Notes: generated from the sequence alone by a model not told the origin. A DNA stretch of 64,000 bases from Herbaspirillum rubrisubalbicans (GCF_003719195.1 NZ_CP024996.1:4092001-4156000), one strand, 5' to 3'. Counted from the first letter of the stretch, positions 24,416-34,293 are shown. A program made the numbers and translations.

Positions 24416-25717
24416 ATGCAGCAAGACCCGCGCACGTCCGGCAAGATCACCACCAGTCCCACCGATCCGACCGATCCAACCCATCCGCGCTCAGCGCGCC
24501 GTCGGCGCCTCCTCAGCGCCGCCGCCGGTGCTGCCGTGCTGGGTTTCCCGGCCATCGTCCGGGCCCAGTCCGACAAGATCATCATCGGCCACCTCACGCC
24601 ACGTACCGGCTTTCTCGGCCCCATGGGCGAATACGCGGTGATGAGCATCAACCTGGCCGTGGAAGAACAGAACAAGGCCGGCGGCCTGCTGGGCCGCCAG
24701 TTGACCCTGCTCTCGGAAGATTCGGTCAATCCGCCCACCGCCTCCACCAAGGCGCAACGCCTGCTCGAGCGGGATGGCGCCGCGCTGCTGATCGGCGAGA
24801 TTTCCTCGGCCTCGGCACTGGGCATCGCCCAGGTGGCCCAGCGCAACAAGAAGCTGTTCATGAACACCGGCTGCAATTCCGACGAATTGCGCGGCAAGAG
24901 CTGCAACAAGTTCATGTTCCACATCGAGGCCGCCAACTCCACCTACGTGAAAGCCTGCGGCCAGCAGCTCCTGCACAATGGCCTGATCAAGGGCAAGAAG
25001 CTCTATGCCCTCACCGCCGACTACGCCTTCGGCCACGACCTCTTGCGTACCGCCAAGACCTTCGTGGCGGCCAATGGCGGCACCATCGCCAATGACGAGC
25101 TGGTGCCCACCGACGCCACCGACTTCAGCCCCTACCTGCTCAAGATCCGCCAGGCCAAACCCGACCTGGTCATCTCCAATCTGGCGGGCAACCAAATCAC
25201 CAACTTCATCAAGCAATATGCCGAGTTCGGTCTGCCCTTCCCGATCGCCGGTTTCGGCTTTGACACCGTGGCCGCCTGGGGTGCCGGTGCCGACAACTTC
25301 GCCGGTACCTGGCCCACCACCTGGCACCACGATGTGGACGCGCCCTCGGCCAAGGCTTTCGTGAGCGCCTTCGTCAAGAAGTACGGCAAGCCGCCCGAGA
25401 ACCAGGCCTGGGGCGAATACGTGGGATTTCGTTCGATTGCCCAGGCCATTGCCGAGACAAAGTCGCTGGACACCATGAAGCTGATCGAGTATTTCGAGAA
25501 GGGCGCGCAGATCGACATCCTCAAGGGCCGCAAAGGCTACTACCGCGACTGGGACCATCAACTGATGCAGGAGATGTACACGCTCTCGCCCAAACCCAAG
25601 GGCCGCGCCAAGGATCAGTGGGACTTCCTGCAACTGGGTGTGCCGGTGCCGGGACCGAACCTGCCGCTGGAGTCGATTGCGCCGACCCCGCAGGAAAACG
25701 CCTGCAAATTCACCTGA
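24416..25717 (+). CDS. Branched-chain-type ABC transporter substrate-binding protein
   Basis: 433 aa periplasmic binding protein (Peripla_BP_6 type). The N-terminus has a basic R-S-A-R-R-R-R-L-L-S stretch, a hydrophobic core A-A-A-G-A-A-V-L-G-F and R-A-Q, resembling a Tat signal (RR followed by L-L). A two-lobed LivK-like domain follows (I-I-I-G-H-L-T-P-R-T-G-F-L-G near residue 55). The family includes binders of amides, urea and aromatic or short organic acids as well as branched-chain amino acids. The neighbouring catabolic enzymes suggest an organic acid ligand here. First gene of the operon. Confidence 0.9.
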   Translation: MQQDPRTSGKITTSPTDPTDPTHPRSARRRRLLSAAAGAAVLGFPAIVRAQSDKIIIGHLTPRTGFLGPMGEYAVMSINLAVEEQNKAGGLLGRQLTLLSEDSVNPPTASTKAQRLLERDGAALLIGEISSASALGIAQVAQRNKKLFMNTGCNSDELRGKSCNKFMFHIEAANSTYVKACGQQLLHNGLIKGKKLYALTADYAFGHDLLRTAKTFVAANGGTIANDELVPTDATDFSPYLLKIRQAKPDLVISNLAGNQITNFIKQYAEFGLPFPIAGFGFDTVAAWGAGADNFAGTWPTTWHHDVDAPSAKAFVSAFVKKYGKPPENQAWGEYVGFRSIAQAIAETKSLDTMKLIEYFEKGAQIDILKGRKGYYRDWDHQLMQEMYTLSPKPKGRAKDQWDFLQLGVPVPGPNLPLESIAPTPQENACKFT

Positions 25718-25829
25718 CGCGCTCGCTTCAAGACGCCAGGCGCGTGGCGCCCCTGCCTCACCTGCCTCACCTACCTGAGCGCGGGGCCGTCCATCGCCTC
25801 CCTTCCGACTGGCTTGCGCCGGAGCTGCA

Positions 25830-26705
25830 ATGCAAATCGTTTTCCTGCTGGAACAAATCCTCAATGGATTGCTGGTCGGCGGTTACTACCTGCTGATCGC
25901 GCTGGGACTGTCGCTCATCTTCAGCCTGGGCGGCATCGTCAACCTGGCACACGGGGCCTTCTATGCCATCGGCGCCTACCTGGCCGTGGAGATCACCCGG
26001 CACCTGGGCTTCGCCGGCGCCGTGGTGCTCTCGCCGCTGCTGGTGGCGCTGCTGGGCATCCTGTTTGAACGCTTCCTGCTGCGCCGTTTCTACTCGGCCG
26101 ATCCCATCCTGGGCCTGCTGCTGACCTTTGGCCTGTCCATGGTGGCCGAACAGGCCATCCGCATCCTGTGGGGAGCCTCGCCGCTGCCGGCCTCGATCCC
26201 GCCGGCCTTCAAGGGACAGCTCATGGTGGGCGACTTCATGTACTCGCGCTATCGCCTGCTGATGCTGGCCATCGTGCTAGCCGCGCTGACGCTGATCTGG
26301 CTGCTGCTCAACAAGACCTCCTTTGGCCGCGTGGTGCGCGCCGGCGTACAGAAACCGGACATGGTGGCGGTACTGGGCATTGGCCTGCAACCCTACATGA
26401 CGGCCATCGTAATGCTGGGCGTCGGCCTGGCAGCGCTGGCCGGCGTGCTGTTTGCGCCCATCTCGGGAGTACAGCCGGCCATGGGCGCCGAGATCATGAC
26501 GGCCGCCTTCGTGGTGGTGGTCATCGGCGGGCTGGGCAGCTTCTGGGGGGTAGTGCTGGCCGCGGTGCTGGTGGGGGTGGTGCGCGGCATCACCATCCAG
26601 TTCTACGCCCCCGCTGGCGAGGCCTCGATGTACCTGCTGATGTTGCTGGTCCTGATCTTCCGTCCGCGCGGCCTGCTGGGCGAGCGCATCGAACGCTTCG
26701 AATGA
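25830..26705 (+). CDS. Branched-chain-type ABC transporter permease (LivH-like)
   Basis: 291 aa, about eight membrane helices. Family segments: I-L-N-G-L-L-V-G-G-Y-Y-L-L-I-A-L-G-L-S-L-I near the start, G-G-I-V-N-L-A-H-G-A-F-Y-A-I-G-A-Y, and a cytoplasmic loop V-R-A-G-V-Q-K-P-D-M-V-A-V-L-G-I that contacts the ATPase (EAA-like). It pairs with the fused permease/ATPase protein 10 bp downstream. Name only by fold; specificity need not be branched-chain amino acids. Confidence 0.92.
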   Translation: MQIVFLLEQILNGLLVGGYYLLIALGLSLIFSLGGIVNLAHGAFYAIGAYLAVEITRHLGFAGAVVLSPLLVALLGILFERFLLRRFYSADPILGLLLTFGLSMVAEQAIRILWGASPLPASIPPAFKGQLMVGDFMYSRYRLLMLAIVLAALTLIWLLLNKTSFGRVVRAGVQKPDMVAVLGIGLQPYMTAIVMLGVGLAALAGVLFAPISGVQPAMGAEIMTAAFVVVVIGGLGSFWGVVLAAVLVGVVRGITIQFYAPAGEASMYLLMLLVLIFRPRGLLGERIERFE

Positions 26706-26715
26706 GGCCACTGCC

Positions 26716-29247
26716 ATGAATCCTCTGCACAAGACATCGCAGCCCCTGTGGATCGGCGCCGCCGCCCTGATCGCCACGCCGTTGCTGCTGCCCCTGCTGG
26801 GCCTGACCACCACTTCGGCCACCGACGTGGTGATCTATGCCATCGCCGCCATGGGCCTCAATTTGCTGGTGGGCTACACCGGCCTGACCTCGTTCGGCCA
26901 TGGCGCCTGGTTCGGAGTGGGCGCATATGCAGCGGCGCTGTCGCAGACCCACTGGTTCCCCGGCCAGATCGTCATGCCGTTGCTGTTCACCCTCGCCTTC
27001 ATCGCCATGGCCGCACTGCTGGTGGGCTTCCTGATCCTGCGGCGACGCGGTGTGTATTTCTCGCTACTCACGCTGGCGCTATCGGCACTGACCTTCGCCG
27101 TGGCCTTCCGCTGGACCGACTTCACCGGCGGAGAATCGGGGCTGGGCGGCATCGTGCGCCCGGTGGTGGCCGGCATCGACCTGGACCGCCCCATCCCTTA
27201 CCAAGTCCTGGTCAGCCTGATCGCCTTGGCTGTGCTGTTCTGCCTGCACCGGTTGATCCGCTCGCCCTTCGGCCACACCATCGTCGCCATCCGCGAAAAC
27301 GAACAGCGGGCGCGCTTCCAGGGTTACGCCACCATCGTCTACAAGCTGCACATGTTCGTGATCTCGGCCACCGTCACCGGACTGGCCGGCGGACTGCTGG
27401 CCTTCCATCATCGCTTCGTCTCGGCCGAGCCGACGTCGGTGGCCTTCTCGGGAGAACTGCTGGCCATGGTGGTCATCGGCGGAATGCGCAGTTTCCTCGG
27501 CCCGGCGCTGGGCGCGCTGTTCTACATCCTGTTCCGCGAATGTCTGTCGATCTGGACCGAGAACTGGCTGCTCTGGTTCGGCCTGGCCTTCGTCGGCTTC
27601 ATCCTCTTCTCGCCCACCGGGCTGGTCGGTATCTGGCGCCAGTTGCAACGTCGGCTGCGCCCGCCGGCCGAGGTCGGGGCCGCCATGAGTGCGCGTCAGA
27701 TCATCGATGGCCTGCCACTGCCGGAGTTCCTGCAGCCGCCGCCGCGACCAGGCGTGGTGCTCGAAGCCAAGGACATCGAAATCCGCTTCGGCGGCATCCA
27801 GGCGGTCAGCAATGCCCAGATCGCCCTTCATGCCGGTGAAATCCACGCGCTGATCGGCCCTAACGGCGCGGGCAAGACCACCACCTTCAACCTGATCTCC
27901 GGCATGTTCGCCCCCCATGGCGGCAGCGTCCTGCTCAACGGTGAGCCTATCCATGGTCTGCCTCCCAGCGACATCTGCCAGCGCGGACTGACGCGTTCGT
28001 TCCAGATCACCAATCTCTTCAAGGGCCTGTCGATCTACGAAAACCTGCGCCTGTCGCTGCAGGCGCGTCATCCTGGGCGCTACAACATGTGGCGCGACAT
28101 CGACAGCTATCCCGAGATCCACGCCGAAACCGATGCGCTGATGCGTTTCCTCGGCCTCAAAGGCATCGACGACATCCAAGGCGGTGCGCTCTCCTACGGT
28201 GGTCAACGCTTGGTGGACCTGGGCATCGCCCTGGGTTCCAAACCCCAGGTGCTGCTCATGGATGAACCGCTGGCTGGCCTGGCTGCGGCCGAGCGCGAAC
28301 GCGTCTCGCGACTGGTGCAGATCATCGCCGCCAACATCCCCGTGCTCATCGTCGAGCATGACATCGACCGCGTGCTGGGCTTCTCGCACCAGGTCACGGT
28401 GATGAACCAGGGCAGCGTGCTGATGACCGGCACGCCCGAGCAGGCTCGCGCCGACCAGCGCGTGCAGGAAATCTATACCGGTCACGGCACCCCGCCGGTC
28501 ACCGGGCGCAGCCAGGCCGACAGTGGCGAACGCCCGCGCTTGCTGGCCTTCGAGCAGGTCAATGCCTTCTACGGCAAGAGCCACATCCTCAACGACGCCA
28601 GCCTGGACGTGCGCCAGGGCGAGATCGTGGCGCTGCTGGGCCGCAATGGCGCCGGCAAATCCACGCTGCTCAAGACCCTCACCGGCTTGCTCAAGCCGGC
28701 TTCCGGCGCGATCCACTACCAGGGACGCGACATCGCCGGCCTGGCCGCCCCCGAGATTGCGCGCCTGGGCATCGGCTATGTACCACAAGGGCGCGGTCTG
28801 TTCGCCGGCATGACGGTGGCCGAGAACTTGGCCCTGGGGCGACTGGCCCGCAAAACCGATGGCAGCGACGGAGTGGCCTGGAGCGAAGAACAAATCCTGC
28901 ATTACTTCCCGCGTCTGAAGGAACGTCTGCATACCCATGCCGACTTCCTCTCCGGCGGCGAGCAACAGATGGTGGCGGTGGCACGGGCGCTGTCGGGCAA
29001 CGTCAAGCTGCTGTTGCTGGACGAGCCCTTCGAAGGCCTGGCCCCGGCCGTGGTGCAAGAACTGTTCAAGGTCTTCGACCAGCTGCGACGCGAGATCTCC
29101 ATCGTCATCGTCGAGCACAACCTGGACCTGGTGCTGGCCCTGGCCGACCGCGTCTTTGCATTAGAACGCGGAGCGGTGTTCCATACCGGCCCGGCCCAGC
29201 CGCTGCTCACCGACCTGGCCTATCGCAAGCAGATCCTGTGGCTCTGA
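26716..29247 (+). CDS. LivM-LivG-LivF triple fusion: permease with two ABC ATPase domains
   Basis: 843 aa, uninterrupted. Residues 1 to about 320 are a LivM-like permease (L-L-V-G-Y-T-G-L-T-S-F-G-H-G-A-W-F-G-V-G-A-Y). Residues about 345-590 are a LivG-like ATPase: Walker A G-P-N-G-A-G-K-T at 381, atypical signature L-S-Y-G-G-Q, Walker B L-L-M-D-E-P-L-A-G-L. Residues about 605-843 are a LivF-like ATPase: Walker A G-R-N-G-A-G-K-S at 642, signature L-S-G-G-E-Q-Q-M, Walker B L-L-L-D-E-P-F-E-G-L. The usual system encodes these three as separate genes. Partial M-G fusions are known; a full M-G-F fusion is unusual and would fix subunit stoichiometry. Confidence 0.93.
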   Translation: MNPLHKTSQPLWIGAAALIATPLLLPLLGLTTTSATDVVIYAIAAMGLNLLVGYTGLTSFGHGAWFGVGAYAAALSQTHWFPGQIVMPLLFTLAFIAMAALLVGFLILRRRGVYFSLLTLALSALTFAVAFRWTDFTGGESGLGGIVRPVVAGIDLDRPIPYQVLVSLIALAVLFCLHRLIRSPFGHTIVAIRENEQRARFQGYATIVYKLHMFVISATVTGLAGGLLAFHHRFVSAEPTSVAFSGELLAMVVIGGMRSFLGPALGALFYILFRECLSIWTENWLLWFGLAFVGFILFSPTGLVGIWRQLQRRLRPPAEVGAAMSARQIIDGLPLPEFLQPPPRPGVVLEAKDIEIRFGGIQAVSNAQIALHAGEIHALIGPNGAGKTTTFNLISGMFAPHGGSVLLNGEPIHGLPPSDICQRGLTRSFQITNLFKGLSIYENLRLSLQARHPGRYNMWRDIDSYPEIHAETDALMRFLGLKGIDDIQGGALSYGGQRLVDLGIALGSKPQVLLMDEPLAGLAAAERERVSRLVQIIAANIPVLIVEHDIDRVLGFSHQVTVMNQGSVLMTGTPEQARADQRVQEIYTGHGTPPVTGRSQADSGERPRLLAFEQVNAFYGKSHILNDASLDVRQGEIVALLGRNGAGKSTLLKTLTGLLKPASGAIHYQGRDIAGLAAPEIARLGIGYVPQGRGLFAGMTVAENLALGRLARKTDGSDGVAWSEEQILHYFPRLKERLHTHADFLSGGEQQMVAVARALSGNVKLLLLDEPFEGLAPAVVQELFKVFDQLRREISIVIVEHNLDLVLALADRVFALERGAVFHTGPAQPLLTDLAYRKQILWL

Positions 29248-29314
29248 GCGACTGGCTCACCTTCCTCACTGCCCTCACTTCCCACACTTCCCCCCGCGAC
29301 AAGGACAACGCACC

Positions 29315-30100
29315 ATGGACCTGAACCTGAAAGACCAGAAAGTCATCGTCACCGCCGGCGCCCAAGGCATTGGCCTAGCCATCACGGCTGCCTTCGTCGA
29401 GGCCGGCGCGCATGTTCACATCTGCGACATCAGCGAGGACTTCCTCGCCAGCGCACGCGAGCGCTTCGGCACCGCCCCGGTCAGCTACAGCCGCACCGAT
29501 GTCAGTCGCGCATCCGAGGTCGATGCCATGTTCGCCGAACTGGCCCAGCGCTGGGACGGCAGGCTGGATGTACTGGTGAACAATGCCGGCATCGCCGGCC
29601 CGACGTTGCCGGTGGAAGAGGTCGATCTGTCCGGCTGGGATCAGACCATCGCCGTCAACCTCACCGGCCCCTTCCTCTGCACTCGGCGAGCCGTGCCCAT
29701 GCTGAAAAACAATGGCGGCGGCGCCATCGTCAACATCTCCTCGGTCGCTGGCCGGCTGGGCTTTGCGCTGCGCACGCCCTACTCGGCCTCCAAGTATGGC
29801 GTCATCGGGCTGACCGAGACCTGGGCCATCGAACTGGGGCCTTGCAACATCCGCGTCAATGCCGTCCTGCCCGGCATCGTCGCGGGTGCGCGCCAGGAGC
29901 GCATCGTCGCCGCCAAGGCCACCGCCTACGGTATCGCACATGAAGAAATGCGCCAGCGGCTGCTGTCCAAGGTTTCGCTGCGCAAGATGGTCACCGCCGA
30001 GGATGTTGCCAACCAAGTCATCTTCATCTGCTCCCCCGCTGGGGCCAGCATCAGCGGGCGCAGCCTGTCGGTGTGCGGCAATGTCGAAGTCCTGGGTTGA
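29315..30100 (+). CDS. Short-chain dehydrogenase/reductase (SDR)
   Basis: 261 aa classical SDR. Cofactor motif T-A-G-A-Q-G-I-G (TGxxxGIG-like), D in H-I-C-D-I-S, which favours NAD(H) over NADP(H), N-N-A-G, and catalytic S-S ... Y-S-A-S-K. Probably oxidises a hydroxyl of the imported substrate. 67 bp after the ABC gene and 10 bp before the next dehydrogenase, so part of one operon. Substrate not predictable. Confidence 0.9.
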   Translation: MDLNLKDQKVIVTAGAQGIGLAITAAFVEAGAHVHICDISEDFLASARERFGTAPVSYSRTDVSRASEVDAMFAELAQRWDGRLDVLVNNAGIAGPTLPVEEVDLSGWDQTIAVNLTGPFLCTRRAVPMLKNNGGGAIVNISSVAGRLGFALRTPYSASKYGVIGLTETWAIELGPCNIRVNAVLPGIVAGARQERIVAAKATAYGIAHEEMRQRLLSKVSLRKMVTAEDVANQVIFICSPAGASISGRSLSVCGNVEVLG

Positions 30101-30110
30101 GGAGAATGTC

Positions 30111-31043
30111 ATGTCTGAAAAGATCGCCGTCATCGGCGCCGGCCTGATCGGCCGCGCCTGGGCCATCGTCTTTGCCCGCGCCGGTTTCGAGGTGGCGCTG
30201 TGGGATGCGGTGCCGCAAGCCCTGCAGGGCTGCCAGCAACTGCTGCGCGAGAACCTGGCCGACCTGGCTGCCCATGGACTCATCGCCGATCCGCCGCAGG
30301 CACTGCTGGATCGCATCCATCGCGCCGCCAGTCTGGAGCAAGCCTTGCAGGATGCCATCCTGGCGCAGGAAAACGTCAAGGAGACGGTAGAGGTCAAGCG
30401 CGAGATCTTTGCCGAGATGGATCGCCTGGCCGCTCCCGACACCATCCTCACCAGCTCCACCTCGTGGATTCCCACTTCGGCGTTTTCCGAGCACCTGCCC
30501 GGCCGCGCCCGCATCCTGGTGGCTCACCCGGTCAATCCGCCCTATCTGGTACCGCTGGTCGAGCTGGCCCCGGCACCCTGGACCGCGCCGGACACGGTGG
30601 CGCGCGCCAAGCAGATCTATGCCAGCGCCGGACAGTCGCCGGTGGTGTTGAACAAGGAAATCACGGGATTCCTGCTCAACCGCATCCAGGGTGCCGTCTT
30701 GAACGAGGCCCTCAATCTCTACGAAAACGGTTATGCCTCTGCCGAAGACATCGACAAGGTCTTCAAGCATGGCCTGGGCCTGCGCTGGTCCTTCATGGGG
30801 CCGTTCGAAACCATCGACCTGAATGCGCCCGCCGGCGTGCTCGACTATGCCCGACGCTACGGCCACACCTATGGCGAGGTAGCGCGCAGCCAGTTGCCCA
30901 ACGCCTGGCAAGCGGCCACGCTGGACCAACTGGCGCAGGAAAGGCGCGCCGTCCTCCCGGTCGAGCAACTGGCCGAGCGCGCCCGCTGGCGCGACAACCG
31001 GCTCATGGGCCTGATCGCCCACCAACGCCAGCAGCCCAAGTAA
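30111..31043 (+). CDS. 3-hydroxyacid dehydrogenase, lambda-crystallin / L-gulonate 3-dehydrogenase type
   Basis: 310 aa. Rossmann domain G-A-G-L-I-G-R-A-W-A at the N-terminus. Then S-S-T-S-W, H-P-V-N-P-P-Y-L-V-P-L-V-E-L (catalytic His), G-F-L-L-N-R-I-Q and the C-terminal R-W-R-D-N-R-L-M. These features fit the lambda-crystallin branch (L-gulonate 3-dehydrogenase, carnitine dehydrogenase relatives) better than true 3-hydroxyacyl-CoA dehydrogenases. Expected reaction: NAD-dependent oxidation of a free 3-hydroxy acid to a 3-keto acid, the substrate class of the next gene product. GAGGAGA precedes ATG 30111. Confidence 0.88.
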   Translation: MSEKIAVIGAGLIGRAWAIVFARAGFEVALWDAVPQALQGCQQLLRENLADLAAHGLIADPPQALLDRIHRAASLEQALQDAILAQENVKETVEVKREIFAEMDRLAAPDTILTSSTSWIPTSAFSEHLPGRARILVAHPVNPPYLVPLVELAPAPWTAPDTVARAKQIYASAGQSPVVLNKEITGFLLNRIQGAVLNEALNLYENGYASAEDIDKVFKHGLGLRWSFMGPFETIDLNAPAGVLDYARRYGHTYGEVARSQLPNAWQAATLDQLAQERRAVLPVEQLAERARWRDNRLMGLIAHQRQQPK

Positions 31044-31080
31044 CACCCACCAGCTATCCCCTCTCAAAGGAGCACACAGC

Positions 31081-32013
31081 ATGGCCCAGCCCCGCAAAGT
31101 CATCATCACCTGCGCCGTCACCGGCGCCATCCATACCCCCTCGATGTCGCCCTACCTGCCGGTGACACCCGAGCAGATCCGCGATGAAGCCCTGGCCGCC
31201 GCCGAGGCCGGCGCGGCCATCGTCCACCTGCACGCACGCGACCCGGACAACGGCAAGCCCACGCAAGACCCGGAACAGTTCCGCAAATTCCTGCCGCAGA
31301 TCAAGGCCCGCTCCAACGTGGTGATCAACCTCACCACCGGCGGCGCCCCGACCATGGGCGTGGAAGAACGCCTGCAACCGGCCTTGCAGTTGCAGCCCGA
31401 GGTGGCCTCGCTGAACATGGGCTCGATGAACTTCGGCCTGTATGAAATGCTCAACCGCTTCAAGGACTTCAAGTACGATTGGGAACAGCCCTACCTGGCT
31501 GGCTCCGACGACCGCATCTTCCGCAACACCTTCAAGGACATCGCCTACATCCTGCAATCCTGCAGCGCCAACCAGACCCGCTTCGAGATCGAGTGCTACG
31601 ACATCGGCCATCTCTACACCGCCGCCCATTTCATCGATCGCGGGCTGATCAAGCCACCCTTCCTGATCCAGTCGGTGTTCGGCCTGCGCGGCGGCATCGG
31701 CAATGACGTGGAAGACGTCATGCACATGAAGCGCACCGCTGACCGCCTGTTCGGTGCCGATTATTTCTGGTCGGTGCTGGGCGCCGGCCGTGGCCAGATC
31801 CCGATTGCCACCATGGCCGCTGCCATGGGCGGCCACACCCGCGTGGGGCTGGAGGATTCGCTGTGGGACGGTCCCGGCCAACTGGCCAGGAGCAATGCCG
31901 ATCAGGTGCGCCGCATCCGCACCGTGATCGAGGCGCTCTCCTTGCAGGTGGCGAGCGCCGACGAGGCACGCGACATGTTGCAGCTCAAAGGCGGCCACAA
32001 CGTCGGGTTCTGA
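31081..32013 (+). CDS. BKACE family (DUF849) beta-keto acid cleavage enzyme
   Basis: 310 aa TIM-barrel, zinc-dependent. Seen: the N-terminal [17 protein letters not shown], the metal pair in [15 protein letters not shown], and [15 protein letters not shown] enzymes condense a beta-keto acid with acetyl-CoA, giving acetoacetate and a new acyl-CoA. Known substrates include 3-keto-5-aminohexanoate and dehydrocarnitine. With the preceding 3-hydroxyacid dehydrogenase it makes a two-step route from a 3-hydroxy acid. AAAGGAG precedes ATG 31081. Confidence 0.92.
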   Translation: MAQPRKVIITCAVTGAIHTPSMSPYLPVTPEQIRDEALAAAEAGAAIVHLHARDPDNGKPTQDPEQFRKFLPQIKARSNVVINLTTGGAPTMGVEERLQPALQLQPEVASLNMGSMNFGLYEMLNRFKDFKYDWEQPYLAGSDDRIFRNTFKDIAYILQSCSANQTRFEIECYDIGHLYTAAHFIDRGLIKPPFLIQSVFGLRGGIGNDVEDVMHMKRTADRLFGADYFWSVLGAGRGQIPIATMAAAMGGHTRVGLEDSLWDGPGQLARSNADQVRRIRTVIEALSLQVASADEARDMLQLKGGHNVGF

Positions 32014-32033
32014 CCCACCGCCCCTGCTGCGCG

Positions 32034-32066
32034 CCGGAGTGCGGGCCACCGCCTCCGGTGTTTTCA
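32034..32066 (+). terminator. Likely terminator of the ABC-SDR-BKACE operon
   Basis: CCGGAG / CTCCGG stem, GC-rich loop, followed by TGTTTTCATT, 20 bp after the BKACE stop and upstream of thyA. Confidence 0.55.
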
Positions 32067-32180
32067 TTCATATCGCTGCAATGCTGCCATGGCAAGCTGC
32101 TTTGCCAACCGGTGTTCGGGCTGTTGATAGGCTACAATCCTTCATCTTCCGGCCTTCCGGCCAACACCCGACACATTGCA

Positions 32181-33152
32181 ATGAAACAATATCAAGACCT
32201 CATCCAGGACGTACTAGAGAACGGCTCCTGGCAAGACAACCGCACCGGCATCCGCACCTTGAGCATTCCCGGCGCGATGATGCGCTTCGACCTGCAAAAG
32301 GGTTTCCCGGCGGTGACCACCAAGCGCCTGGCCTTCAAGTCGGTGGTGGGCGAGCTGTGCGGCTTCTTGCGCGCCACCCGCAGCGCGGCCGACTTCCGCG
32401 CCCTGGGCTGCAAGGTCTGGGACCAGAACGCCAACGAAAACGCCGACTGGCTGGCCAACCCTTTCCGTACCGGCAGCGATGACCTGGGTCCGGTGTATGG
32501 CGTGCAGTGGCGCCAGTGGCCAGCCTACAAGCTCATCGATACCGCCCAGAGCGCGCAGATCGAGGCCGCCCGCGCCAAGGGTTTTGCCCTCGTCTCCACC
32601 TTGCAGGATGAGGGCGTGGACAAGGTCTTGCTCTACAAGGCAGTGGACCAGTTGCGCGAATGCCTGGACACCATCGTCAAGAACCCGGGCAGCCGCCGCA
32701 TTCTCTTCCACGGCTGGAACTGCGCAGTGCTCGATGAAATCGCGCTGCCGGCCTGCCATCTGCTCTATCAATTCCTGCCCAACCAGAGCACCGGCGAAAT
32801 CTCGCTCTGCCTGTACGTGCGCAGCAACGACATCGGCCTGGGCACGCCCTTCAACCTGGCCGAAGGCGCTGCGCTGCTGCACCTGGTGGCACGCCTGACG
32901 GGCTATCAGCCGCGCTGGTTCAGCTACTTCGTGGGCGATGCGCACATCTACGAAAACCATATCGACATGGTCAAGGAACAGTTGACGCGCGCGCCCTATC
33001 CGCTGCCGCAACTGGCCATCGCCGAGCGCGTGCCGGAGTTCGCCAAGACCGGCCAGTACGCCCCGCAATGGCTGGAGCTGATCGAGCCGTCCGACTTCTC
33101 GCTGCTCAATTACCAGCACCACGCACCGCTGACCGCGCCCATGGCGGTCTGA
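32181..33152 (+). CDS. thyA: Thymidylate synthase
   Basis: 323 aa. Converts dUMP to dTMP with methylene-tetrahydrofolate. Seen: N-R-T-G-I-R-T near residue 20, phosphate-binding R-R in [11 protein letters not shown], catalytic C192 in L-P-A-C-H, and the folate/dUMP site [14 protein letters not shown]. Longer than the 264-aa E. coli enzyme because of an internal insertion at about residues 118-160, as in other long-form ThyA proteins. ATG 32181 begins M-K-Q-Y-Q-D-L, the family start. folA, its partner in folate recycling, lies 9 kb away and is not in the same operon. Confidence 0.95.
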   Translation: MKQYQDLIQDVLENGSWQDNRTGIRTLSIPGAMMRFDLQKGFPAVTTKRLAFKSVVGELCGFLRATRSAADFRALGCKVWDQNANENADWLANPFRTGSDDLGPVYGVQWRQWPAYKLIDTAQSAQIEAARAKGFALVSTLQDEGVDKVLLYKAVDQLRECLDTIVKNPGSRRILFHGWNCAVLDEIALPACHLLYQFLPNQSTGEISLCLYVRSNDIGLGTPFNLAEGAALLHLVARLTGYQPRWFSYFVGDAHIYENHIDMVKEQLTRAPYPLPQLAIAERVPEFAKTGQYAPQWLELIEPSDFSLLNYQHHAPLTAPMAV

Positions 33153-33200
33153 TCCACGCCTGCGGGCCGGCACTGCACGGCCTGCGCTTCGGGAGCACGC

Positions 33201-34262
33201 ATGTCCACTTCCCTGTTGCAACGACTGGGCCTGGCCCATCCCATCATCCAGGCGCCCATGGCCGGCAGCTCCACCGTGGCCATGGCCGCCGCCGCCTCCA
33301 ATGCCGGCGCGCTCGGTTCGCTGGCCTTGGGCGCGGCGTCGGTGGCGCAGGCGCGCCAAGCGCTGGCGCAATTGAATGCGCTGACCGAAAAACCGTTCAA
33401 CGTCAATTTCTTCTGCCACCAGCCGGCCGTGCTCGATGCCGCACGCGATGCAGCCTGGATACAGCATCTGCAAGCCCACCTGGATGAATTCGGCGGCAGC
33501 ATCAGCCTGCCTTTGAAAGAGATCTACCCGAGCTTCATCGTCGATACCGACATGCAGCAATTGATGCTGGAGCAGCCACCGGCGGTGGTGAGTTTCCACT
33601 TTGGCCTGCCTGAGGCCGCGCTGATCCAGGCACTGAAGAAGGCCGGCGTGTTCCTGCTGGCCACGGCCACCAACCTGGAAGAAGCGCGCCAGATCGAAGC
33701 CGCCGGCATCGACGCCATCGTGGCGCAAGGCTTCGAAGCGGGGGGCCATCGCGGCATCTTCGATGAACACCGTGATGACGAAATCGGTACCTTCGCCCTG
33801 GTGCGCCTGCTGGCACAACACAGCCGCCTGCCCATCATCGCCGCCGGCGGCATCATGGATGGACAGGGGATCGCCGCCGCCCTGCAACTGGGGGCGCAGG
33901 CAGTGCAACTGGGCACGGCCTTCCTGCTCACGCGCGAATCGGCCGCCAATGCCGCCTATCGACATCTACTCAAAAGTTCACGTGCGCAGCATACCCGGGT
34001 CACCGCTGCCATTTCGGGCCGCCGCGCACGGGGCATCGTCAACCGCTTCATGGAAGAAATCGACATATCGGCTGCCCCCGCCATTCCTGCGTACCCGGCC
34101 GCCTATGACGCCGGCAAGCAATTGAATGCCCTGGCCAGCGCGCGCGAGGTCCACGAATTCGGCGCGCACTGGGCCGGCCAGGGTGCGGCGCTCATTCGCG
34201 ATGGCTATACGGTGGGAGAGCTGATCCACTTGCTAGTGCAGGAGTGGCAGGCCGCGCGCTAA
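33201..34262 (+). CDS. Nitronate monooxygenase (NMO / 2-nitropropane dioxygenase family)
   Basis: 353 aa FMN-binding TIM barrel. Motifs: Q-A-P-M-A-G near the N-terminus, the class I hallmark Q-G-F-E-A-G-G-H-R-G, A-A-G-G-I-M-D-G, and G-A-Q-A-V-Q-L-G-T-A-F. Oxidatively detoxifies alkyl nitronates such as propionate-3-nitronate. Starts 48 bp after thyA. The next gene is convergent; no clear terminator was found in the 31-bp gap. Confidence 0.92.
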   Translation: MSTSLLQRLGLAHPIIQAPMAGSSTVAMAAAASNAGALGSLALGAASVAQARQALAQLNALTEKPFNVNFFCHQPAVLDAARDAAWIQHLQAHLDEFGGSISLPLKEIYPSFIVDTDMQQLMLEQPPAVVSFHFGLPEAALIQALKKAGVFLLATATNLEEARQIEAAGIDAIVAQGFEAGGHRGIFDEHRDDEIGTFALVRLLAQHSRLPIIAAGGIMDGQGIAAALQLGAQAVQLGTAFLLTRESAANAAYRHLLKSSRAQHTRVTAAISGRRARGIVNRFMEEIDISAAPAIPAYPAAYDAGKQLNALASAREVHEFGAHWAGQGAALIRDGYTVGELIHLLVQEWQAAR

Positions 34263-34293
34263 GCAGCCGGGCCTGCGACGAGCCTGCCGTGGA

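Noticed and set aside
29859..30110. Longer dehydrogenase reading into the SDR gene from 29859
   Set aside because: The extension is an out-of-frame shadow of the SDR. GAGGAGA directly precedes ATG 30111, where the Rossmann fold begins.
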